Below are positions 37,097 through 45,600 of a stretch of 54,892 bases of DNA, piece by piece (positions within the stretch are counted from its first letter, which is position 1; the number at the start of each line of letters is the position of its first letter). Location: the NCBI GenBank assembly GCA_013416445.1, contig JACCER010000022.1, positions 1 to 54,892 on the forward strand, read 5' to 3'. Under the pieces are notes generated by a model. That model had not been told where the DNA came from and ran no database searches. It saw only the letters and a list, made by a program, of their open reading frames with translations. Position numbers and translations under genes: made by a program. The stretch comes from Alcaligenaceae bacterium. GTDB lineage: Bacteria; Pseudomonadota; Gammaproteobacteria; Burkholderiales; Burkholderiaceae_B.

Positions 37097-37867
37097 TCAG
37101 CGGCCCGGCCAGACTGGCTTTCTTTTTTCGCGAAATGCTTGTATGCCTTCTTTCGCGTCTTTGGTCATGGAAACCAGCCCTATTTGGCTTTCCATGAATG
37201 ACATCGATGCTTCGAACGGCATGGCTTCGATACGGCGCATGGCGTAGCGGCCACGTCGTATGGCAGAGGGCGACTTGTCAAGCAAGCGCTCGAGCAGCCA
37301 GGCGAGCTTGGTATCCAGATCGGGCCTGGGTACGATGTAGTTGAGCAGCCCCATTTGTTTTGCTTCGTGTGCGTCGGTAAGTTCGCCTGTCAGGCAAAGC
37401 TCGTAAAGGGTGCGCGAGGGTATAAGGCGCTGCAGCACGGACAGCACTTGCATGGGGAATACCCCTACCTTGACTTCGGGTAGACCAAATACGGCATCGT
37501 CTGCGGCAATCGCCATGTCGCACATGGCCAGCAGCCCCATGCCGCCGGCGACACAGGCGCCGTTGACCCTGGCGATCAGGGGGACGGTTGATGCATGCGC
37601 CGCACGGAGCATATTTGCATAGGCAAGATTGGGTTCGGAATAATCGAATTGGAATGAGCTGCCGCTTTGCAGGTCGGCGCCCGCGCAAAACGCCTTGTCG
37701 CCCGTGGCAGTGACGACGATGGCGCGAATCGAGCGGTCGCGCCCGGCGTCGGCAATGGCGGCGGCAATGCCAAGCGTGATTTCTTCACTGAGCGCGTTTC
37801 TTTGCTCTGGCCGGTTGATGGTCAACCACAATGTGTTGTTGCGGGCTTCTACTATCAGCTTGTCCAT
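37097..37867 (-). CDS. Enoyl-CoA hydratase/isomerase family protein
   Basis: A 256-residue crotonase-fold protein. NGACVAGGMGLLAMCD shows Gly where the first hydratase Glu is common, while LPEVKVGVFPM keeps the second. The oxyanion-hole segment FCAGADLQSG is intact. The reaction could be hydration, isomerisation or hydrolysis of an acyl-CoA. It lies upstream of the ABC importer on the same strand and may be co-transcribed; it is divergent from the giant two-gene operon. Confidence 0.85.
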   Translation of the reverse strand: MDKLIVEARNNTLWLTINRPEQRNALSEEITLGIAAAIADAGRDRSIRAIVVTATGDKAFCAGADLQSGSSFQFDYSEPNLAYANMLRAAHASTVPLIARVNGACVAGGMGLLAMCDMAIAADDAVFGLPEVKVGVFPMQVLSVLQRLIPSRTLYELCLTGELTDAHEAKQMGLLNYIVPRPDLDTKLAWLLERLLDKSPSAIRRGRYAMRRIEAMPFEASMSFMESQIGLVSMTKDAKEGIQAFREKRKPVWPGR

Positions 37868-38271
37868 GCGTATCCTTTATTCGGTGTTTGTTGTGTGTGG
37901 CAATGGCGGCCGGGTTACGGCCACCCTTAAATGCAAAGTATTGGGGCTGAGCCAGCTTATTGGTCTTGCTCACCCTTGGCAAGCCGACATTTGTCGGCGT
38001 GGTGTCTATAAAATAGCAAAGATACCTTAGTTGCCGTCTCAATATATTTAAGGCTGGGGAAGAAAGCAATCTGTAACGTGTTTTCTTATACGCTGCGGTT
38101 GTGGCGCCGAGGGGATACGCTCCATTTTCTTAAGCAAACGGTCCAGATTCGGGCTGTATGGCGGGTTGCAGTATTGACCCTTACTGTGGGTGCTGATATA
38201 TTTCCTCGGACAACGATGTAATGCGGTCTGGCAAGTAGTGAACCTAGTTCTACGTTTGCAGGAGCATCGGT
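37868..38271. promoter_or_regulatory. Divergent promoter region, crotonase / giant operon
   Basis: About 400 bases between divergent starts. A perfect palindrome GCCGACATTTGTCGGC (37983-37998) lies 116 bp from the crotonase start and could be an operator. The ribosome-binding site AGGAG for the first giant gene is at 38260-38264, seven bases before its ATG. No other gene or RNA was identified. Confidence 0.5.
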
Positions 38272-41200
38272 ATGGTTACAAAAAAGCCCCGCGTTGTTCT
38301 TCCCAAAAGCGCCAAGCGCGTTGAAGTTCTCAAAACGCCAGCAGTAGCCAAGCCCGTGGTTATCCTGAAACCGCCTGTGGTTGCCATACCACCTGTGGCG
38401 GTTCCTAAAAAACCGCCGGTGGTTGTCATGCCTCCTGTGGTAGCAACGCCTAAACCGCCAGTGGTTGTTATACCCCCTGTAGTGGCAATGCCGAAACCTC
38501 CGGTGGTCGTGATACCCCCCCTGGTGACGATTCCTCCCGTCCTTCCGGTTATCGTTCACTACACCGAAAATTTTTTTCAGCGCAATCGCCCAGGACAGGC
38601 TGTGGTACGTCCAGTCGACATGCTGGCCTTGCGCTTCGAACTGCGTAATCTTTCCGTGGCGCCCGGCACGCCGCCGCGTTTGCGCAAAGATGGCAAGGGG
38701 CAGGCGGTGCTGGTGGTGCATTTCCCACCGCAGTCGTTTGCCGAGCAGGCTTTTTTTGAAACTCGTCCAGGTGCGCCCGGTACCGAAAAGCCAGAAGCCC
38801 CGCCAGTGCGCGCCAGGATTGCCGGCGAATCGAGGCTGGCTTTCAATGTGCCTGATGATGTTGCTGCGCCTTATACGCTGGAGGGCCTGCTGGCATTGAT
38901 GCAAAGCCTGGCTCCGGCGGTGTCGGGCCTGGCCACGCCGCAAGGGCAAGCGCAATTGCCGCCGGGCGGCGGCATTGTGGCTCGCATCCCAGGCAAGATC
39001 AAGCTGCTCGAGCGGGCGCTGCTTGCGAGTGTCGCCTTGCGTAATATGCCTGCAGCGCCTGTGGCTGGTGGCGCCGTGGCCGCTCGTCGTCTTGACGTGC
39101 CCGGCATGCTGTCGGGCAACGTGCAGCTTGGTCCAGCCGCCGGCAGTGTCGGCAAGCGGATTCCACCCATACTAAAAGACGGTTTGCAGTTCGCGCACCG
39201 CTTGTCGGAGCCGCGCCCGGATCAAACCGCCATAGAATTGCCTTGGCGTTTGATACTCAGCCCTCATAGTGGTGAGCGCTGGATGCACAATGGCATTCCG
39301 GCCACCTCGCCCCTTACCCATCGCACTGAACTATGGCATTCGCGACTGGTGGCGCCAGGCAGTGATGGCAGCCTGATACAGCCGCCCTTGGCCGATCCGA
39401 AGCGTACGGTGCGCGCCGTGTGGGCTCTGGCCGGAGAAGGCTCGGTCAAACCCATGCCTGCGCAGTTTCCTGACGCTGAAGACTTGCCGCAGCAGGCAGA
39501 TGCGCCGTTTCGTATTCCTCTGACCGATGCCGATCGCTACCAGATCGCGCATTTGTCATCAGGCACTTCCAGTTCGGGCTACCAGCCTCAAGCCATACAG
39601 ACCCGGATGCTCATGTTGTCGTCGCTGGGTGCATGGCTGGATGCGCGCGGCGCCTGGTTTACGCCGCCCGGCTTTACGCTCGAGGAATGGGTGAATAGGG
39701 GAACCATGGGCCGAGATCACTACGTAAAAGTAGTGTACAAAGGCCTGCTTTTTCCTTTCGGGCACCAAGTGTCGCTGGTCAAGGTCAGCGAGCGCAAGTT
39801 TCATAATGGCGCGCGTGGCAGCGACCAGCAATTGCTGGTCGAACAATATCCAGGGAATACGGCCTATTTACGCCAGCGTATATTTCTTGTGGTGCGCGAA
39901 CGTGACCGCTTGTTTGACGACCCTGCGTTGACCACGAATGACGGCAAGGTCTTTTTACATCGTCAATTCCCATTCACGCAGGTGCGCCTGCTTACGGAAA
40001 CCACGCCCAATCTCGATCAAGCCAAGACGCTCAGCAGCGATGGGCTGATGTTCTGGCCCAGCGTGGATCAGGCGCCGTTCCGTTTCGAGTGCCAGGCGAC
40101 CGATCTGGATGGGCAGGTCGTACGCTTCAGCCTGCCCATGATCTTCATCGACAATAGCTTGTTGAATCGTCAGAAAAGGGTGCTGGGCAGCATGACGCCT
40201 GATTATGACAAGATTGAGGGCTACATGTTGGCTGCCGCTCAGGCCTGGCGTGAGGCCAAGCATGCCAAGGACCGCAGTACCGCGTTGGGGCGGCAGCGCG
40301 TTACGCTGGCGCCCAGCCTGAAATCGGGCGATACCCGCATGCAGGTCGATGAACTGGTGTTCGATGCCGTGGTGGAAAAAAACAACGCGCATTTACGTGC
40401 TTATAGCAAAGCTTTGTCGCAAGCCTTGTTCTACCCCTGCGTGGCACAGGCAAGAATCCGTATTCCCGCCTTGTCGCAACTGACTGGCAGCCTGAAGACC
40501 AATACCGTCAAATGGAACGCTTTTTATCTGAAGAACGGTTTTTCTTCGAGCAATCAGGGCCAGGTATATGTCGATGTCTTGTCTGAATCCGATATGGCTG
40601 TGCTGGATTTTTCCGCCCAAGGCAATCGCTCGGGTGGGTTTGTGCAGCCTAATCTCAGGCCTGCTGCACTTTCCCGTCTTGCAGGGCCAGTCACTGGAAA
40701 TGTCCAGCAGTTCATCCTGGGCAATATGAATGGCGCAGACGCCTTTCCCGCTTCGTCAGCCGATTTGCCGTTGCCTTTGCTCTTTGGCTGCATTCCTCTG
40801 GGCGAGGTTATCGACGCCGTCAGTGGTCTGGCCGGCAAGCCCGAACAAATTCCGCGGTTTGCTTCTGAAGCATCTACGCAGGCCGAAAGCTTTATCAATG
40901 ATCTGGTCAGGCTGTTTGATCTGGTAGAGCGGCTTGCCGGGCAGCCTGCGGGTATCGCAGGGGGTGCCGTAGCTGCGGCGCGCGCCACCTTGCAGGATTT
41001 GATCGAGCAGACGCAGGCCTATCCGGATGCGCTGGTGGCCAATGCCAGGGCGGGTATCGATCACTTGCTGGGTGAACTGGACAAGGTGTCAAGCAGTCTT
41101 GAACTGCTTGCCGACAAGTTGCTGGATGGCAAGTTGTCGCCCCCTGCCAGCCTGCCAGCGGCGATCGCTGCGGCGCAGGCCGCCACGGCTAATTTGCGCG

Positions 41201-42639
41201 TTGCGGCGCAAGCGTCGGCGGCCGGGGTGTCCTTGCCCGCCGGTTTGCGCCAGGGGCTGTTGCAGGCGGCCAATGTCGCCGACGCCTTGCTGCTCGATGC
41301 CGGTTCTGTGGTGTTGTTCATCATCCAGGGCAATGCCTTGTACAGCGCGCTGGGCGCTATCGTGGGGCAACCTGACACGTTGGGCGATTTGTTGCAGAAG
41401 CCGTCTGAACTTGGGGAGCGCTTGAAGCAGGTAAAGAAAGCCATGACGCCCTTGCGTGTCACCGTGGCCGGATCGCGTCTGTTGGCTGGTGCGCCACGGC
41501 AAATTGCGCTTGATGCCATCGACGCTGTTCTAACGTTGATTCAGGATGCCAGTCAGTTACTGAACTTGCTGGAAATGCTGGTTGGCGACGAGTTGACCGT
41601 ACGTTTCGACTGGAACCCGCCGATCAAAAGCTGGTCGTTGACGCCGGGTGGGGCACCTTTGTTTCGTGTCAATGACAAGCACGGGTTTCTGGTTGCCGTC
41701 AGCGCCAAGGTCAAGAAAAACGGGCAAAGCGCGCCAAAAATTTCCGTAGTCTGTTCTTTGAAGAATTTCGATCTCGTGCTGATCGCGCCAGCCAGTTTTA
41801 TTGAGCTGAATTTCGAGAAAATCGAGTTCCGTGTTGATTCTTCTGCCAAGATGGACGTTGATGTCTTGCTGAATGACATCAAGTTTGTCGGGCCGCTGTC
41901 GTTTGTCGAAACCTTGCGCGACCTCATCCCTCTGGACGGCTTTTCCGATCCGCCTTATCTTGATATCAGTCCCAAGGGCATAGATGCCGGCTTCGAAGTG
42001 GCGCTGCCCAGCGTCGCAATAGGTATTTTTAATTTATCCAATCTCAGTCTGGGGGCGGGTTTCAGTGTGCCTTTCATTGGCCAGCCCCTGGCGGTCAGGT
42101 TCAACTTCTGCTCGCGTGAGCAACCCTTTAATTTGTCGGTCTGCCTGTTTGGCGGTGGCGGCTTCTTCGGTATTACGCTAGACCCTTCCGGCATACAGGT
42201 GCTGGAGGCTGCGTTTGAGTTTGGCGCCAGCATTTCGATTAATTTAGGTGTGGCATCGGGCGGTGTGCATGTCATGGCGGGGGTGTACTTCCGCATGGAA
42301 AAAACTGCCTGTTCATTGACAGGTTATTTCCGCCTGGGTGGCAGTGTCAGTGTGCTGGGCCTGATTACTGCCTCCATCGAACTCTATCTCGATCTGCATT
42401 ATGAGTTCGAAAGCGGCAAATGCGTGGGCAGGGCGCAACTGACCATAGAAATTCAGGTGTTTCTGTTTTCAGGCAGTGTCACGGTGCATTGCGAAAGAAA
42501 GTTTGCCGGTTCAAATGGTGACCCGTATTTTCGCGATCTGATGGGGTTGCAGCCCGATATCGCGCTGTCCGACGAGCTGGCGCAGATCAATAATGCCACC
42601 GATTACGCCTGGCGCGAGTACGTAGAGGCTTTTGCCTGA
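38272..42639 (+). CDS. Giant unrecognised protein with Pro-Val repeats, 1455 aa
   Basis: I cannot assign a family with confidence. Layout: basic N-terminus (1-20); proline-valine repeats of exactly 14 residues (33-88, consensus KPPVVVIPPVVAMP); a mixed alpha/beta part (about 95-860); an Ala/Leu-rich helical region (about 860-1110) with many heptad-like stretches; and a beta-rich C-terminal part (about 1120-1420) with long hydrophobic-polar alternation and a Gly run in CLFGGGGFFGITLD. No signal peptide and no clear membrane helix. The ATG has AGGAG seven bases upstream. The stop is ten bases before the next giant gene, whose ribosome-binding site overlaps this stop. The C-terminal pattern vaguely recalls large DUF6603-like proteins, from memory only. 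Confidence 0.85.
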   Translation: MVTKKPRVVLPKSAKRVEVLKTPAVAKPVVILKPPVVAIPPVAVPKKPPVVVMPPVVATPKPPVVVIPPVVAMPKPPVVVIPPLVTIPPVLPVIVHYTENFFQRNRPGQAVVRPVDMLALRFELRNLSVAPGTPPRLRKDGKGQAVLVVHFPPQSFAEQAFFETRPGAPGTEKPEAPPVRARIAGESRLAFNVPDDVAAPYTLEGLLALMQSLAPAVSGLATPQGQAQLPPGGGIVARIPGKIKLLERALLASVALRNMPAAPVAGGAVAARRLDVPGMLSGNVQLGPAAGSVGKRIPPILKDGLQFAHRLSEPRPDQTAIELPWRLILSPHSGERWMHNGIPATSPLTHRTELWHSRLVAPGSDGSLIQPPLADPKRTVRAVWALAGEGSVKPMPAQFPDAEDLPQQADAPFRIPLTDADRYQIAHLSSGTSSSGYQPQAIQTRMLMLSSLGAWLDARGAWFTPPGFTLEEWVNRGTMGRDHYVKVVYKGLLFPFGHQVSLVKVSERKFHNGARGSDQQLLVEQYPGNTAYLRQRIFLVVRERDRLFDDPALTTNDGKVFLHRQFPFTQVRLLTETTPNLDQAKTLSSDGLMFWPSVDQAPFRFECQATDLDGQVVRFSLPMIFIDNSLLNRQKRVLGSMTPDYDKIEGYMLAAAQAWREAKHAKDRSTALGRQRVTLAPSLKSGDTRMQVDELVFDAVVEKNNAHLRAYSKALSQALFYPCVAQARIRIPALSQLTGSLKTNTVKWNAFYLKNGFSSSNQGQVYVDVLSESDMAVLDFSAQGNRSGGFVQPNLRPAALSRLAGPVTGNVQQFILGNMNGADAFPASSADLPLPLLFGCIPLGEVIDAVSGLAGKPEQIPRFASEASTQAESFINDLVRLFDLVERLAGQPAGIAGGAVAAARATLQDLIEQTQAYPDALVANARAGIDHLLGELDKVSSSLELLADKLLDGKLSPPASLPAAIAAAQAATANLRVAAQASAAGVSLPAGLRQGLLQAANVADALLLDAGSVVLFIIQGNALYSALGAIVGQPDTLGDLLQKPSELGERLKQVKKAMTPLRVTVAGSRLLAGAPRQIALDAIDAVLTLIQDASQLLNLLEMLVGDELTVRFDWNPPIKSWSLTPGGAPLFRVNDKHGFLVAVSAKVKKNGQSAPKISVVCSLKNFDLVLIAPASFIELNFEKIEFRVDSSAKMDVDVLLNDIKFVGPLSFVETLRDLIPLDGFSDPPYLDISPKGIDAGFEVALPSVAIGIFNLSNLSLGAGFSVPFIGQPLAVRFNFCSREQPFNLSVCLFGGGGFFGITLDPSGIQVLEAAFEFGASISINLGVASGGVHVMAGVYFRMEKTACSLTGYFRLGGSVSVLGLITASIELYLDLHYEFESGKCVGRAQLTIEIQVFLFSGSVTVHCERKFAGSNGDPYFRDLMGLQPDIALSDELAQINNATDYAWREYVEAFA
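38368..38535 (+). repeat. 42-bp tandem repeat (4 units) coding for 14-aa units
   Basis: Four in-frame units starting at lysine 33, 47, 61 and 75 of the giant protein: KPPVVAIPPVAVPK, KPPVVVMPPVVATP, KPPVVVIPPVVAMP, KPPVVVIPPLVTIP. The DNA units differ mainly at third codon positions, so the repeat looks kept at protein level. It predicts a stiff polyproline-like rod between the N-terminus and the body of the protein. Confidence 0.9.
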
Positions 42640-42649
42640 AGGAGTTCAC

Positions 42650-45600
42650 ATGGCCATGCAAACTATAGTCTGGACGGTGCTGCCGAACGGCCGGGTGACG
42701 CAAGGTTCGCAGGCGGGGCAGTTGCGTGTTTCGATTGTGGTGTCGCCCAGGCTCACGCCCCAGTCGTCGAACGAACAGGTGTTGCAGGCCTTTGACGACT
42801 GGCGCGATTGGCCAGGTACGCTGGCGCGGGCTAAATTCGCCTTGCGCACCGCGGGGCGGGTGACCAGGCTGGAAGTTGTGAGCCAGACCGACCCCATGCT
42901 CTGGAACCGCTTGTTGCCTTTGCATACGCCAGTGGCCGGCTTTCAGTTCAAGGATATGAGCCAAGTGAATCTGCGTTCGTTTTCGGTGCGCAACGTGCTT
43001 GGGCTGGTGCGTGAACACTATAGCCAGTTGGCGGTTGACAGCCCCAGCAGGCATCCCACCCTGCTACCCTGGCAGGATGCAAATCCCAGCTTGAAAAACA
43101 TGCTGACTGACTGTGGCACGCCGGACTCAAGAGCTTATTTTGCCGGCGGATCGCGATCACGTGGTTTCGATCGTTTTTTAGGCGATGGTGGCGAGGGCAG
43201 TGCGGAAGAACGCTTACGTGCCCAGGTGTTTGGGACAAAGAGTGTTTATCGTATCGGCAGGGTGGGCGTGGGGCTGGATCAAACCGGTCAAGCTGTGTCA
43301 GCGGGTGAGTTCGGCAGCCGGACTTTGCCGCCTGACTGGCGCGAACCCGCCAACAGCAATGATCCAATGTCACTGTGGAACACTGCTGCTGAATATACCT
43401 TGTATCAAGCCAATCGTTTTTATCAACGTACTCGGCCCAGTGCCGAGCAACAGGCTATGCGTCGACCCACCTTGACCGGCATTCCTGCCGTCCCGGGGTT
43501 GCCGGAAATGGATTTTCACCGCATTCTTGCCTCTTATGCCGATTATCCCGCGCTGCTCAGAAGGCTGGGTCTGGTTATCGATTGCGTGTTGCCGCCTGGC
43601 TCCGCCATCGACAAGATGCTGGCCGGATTGGAGCAGGCCCAGGGGGAAATGTGCCTGGAAGTAGGTTGGGGTAATGGCGCCCAGCTGGGGCAGGATGCCT
43701 GCCCCAGCACCGCCTGGATGGCGGATCGCCAGCGATTTTTTATCCGTTCCCGTGATTCGCTACGCCTTTCGGATTACGAACGTGGCTTGTTGAAACTGCG
43801 CTTTGCCGATGAAAACCCGAATATGAAGGAAAGGCGAGGTTCATTCGATGTCTATCAAGTCGATCCGGATTCCACCGCCTTGAAGACCGTGGGTTTTGTG
43901 CTGACTGCGCAAAACCTGCTTGCGAAAAGCCAGTTCTCAGGGCGGGAGCAGGGGGTTACCTATACAACGGGCGATGAACAGGCGGTTGCCGCGTTGCGCT
44001 CGGGCGGGGTGGGGGTGTCTTCTCATGGCCGCGCGGTCAGGCTGGCTCGGGATGCGGCAGCGGCAGCGCTAAAAAACAAAGAAATCAATGCACGGCCTGA
44101 AGGAGCGCAAAAAATAGCCTTGTTTATCGAAGATGTCTTGCGCGGTTATCGGGTCGACGTACAGGAAACAGGCGCTGGCGGTCGGGGTCCATGGCGGTCG
44201 CTGTGCCAGCGCCATGGCTTGTACCGCTACATAAACTCTGATGAACGGATCAAGCTGCCTGATGACGAGGGCTATGTAAAAGGGGCTTCGGTGACCAGCG
44301 CGGCGGGTGACGCCAGCGCGGGTGTCGATCCCGATGATTATTATCTGCATGAGTCCTTGTTTCGCTGGACCGGATGGAGCCTGGCGGCGCCGCGCCCGGG
44401 GCGGACCTTGCGTGCCAATGAAGACGCCGCCACGGGAGTACAGGGGGAAACGCCCGAGACGGTAAGTGATGCCGCCATTGATGGTGGCAATGGGCTGGCT
44501 GTGGATTTTCGTGCCGTCAGGAACAGCCTGCCACGCCTGCGCTTTGGGTCCACCTACCGCTTTCGCGCCCGCCTGGTCGACTTGGCGGGCAATAGCCTGG
44601 CCTTTGATGACGCTTCTTTGGCAGACGACGATAACTGCACTAATCCGCTTACCTATAGGCGTTTCGAGCCGGTGGATCCTCCTGTGCTGGTGCAGCGCCA
44701 CCGCCACAGTGAAGGTGAGTCGCTTGAGCGCATGGTCATACGCAGCAACTGGAATGCCGATGCCACCGCCTATTTGCAGACGGCGGTGTTCGCAGCTGCC
44801 ATCGCGCTGCCTGACTCGGCCGATTTTGACTACCGCCCAGTCAACGAAAGGCATGTGGTGCCGCCCAAATCATCGCAACAGCAATGTGAAACCCATGGCC
44901 TGTTCGATGCCTGGTTTGACGGGCCCGACGCCATAAAAATAGCCTATGAAATTGCCTGCCGCGATGCCGGCAGTTTGTACGATGACTTGCCGGGCAGCCA
45001 GGTCGAACTGATTACGCCAGCCGCCTTGCAGCAAGTGGCGACCACAAGCTCGCTGCCGCCGCGTCTGCCATCGCCCGATAATCCGACCGGCGACAGATTG
45101 GCTCCGGGGCAATATGTCATACATCGGGAAGCGCAAGTCAAGACGCCTTATTTGCCGGATGGCGCCGCTGGCGGCTTTGCGTTGCGCGCCGAAAAAGGCC
45201 ATGCTCTGCCGGGAGTCACCGAGCCCATGATTTTGGGCCCACAAGCCTGGGTCATCAGGGCGCCCAATGAAGAGCTCGTGTTAATGGTTGGATACGACGA
45301 TAAATGGCCCAATACCCTGGGCTTGCGTATTGTTCTTGCCGAGCGCAAGGAAAAGTTTACCGATCCGCCCTGCCAGGCGCAATATGCCGACGATGGTCTG
45401 CCCAAGTGGGATCCTGGCGAACGGGTGCTGACCTTGTTTGTTTCAAAAGGCCAGATAGTACGCTTGCGTTACTCAAGTTTTGTACATGGCGATCTGCTCG
45501 ATACCATGGGTATGTTGGAATGGGCGAAGGCGCAGGGGGCGGGTGATCGCTTCCGTTATCTGGTCCAGTTGGGTTGCCACTGGATGATTACCCCCTACAG

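Noticed and set aside
38368-38535. Possible CRISPR-like array (regular 42-bp units)
   Set aside because: Units are contiguous without spacers and lie in frame in a coding gene; it is a protein repeat.
38086-38955. 289-codon minus-strand frame rich in His, Arg and Trp
   Set aside because: It is the antisense of the Pro-Val repeat region; the repetition on the sense strand creates the long frame.
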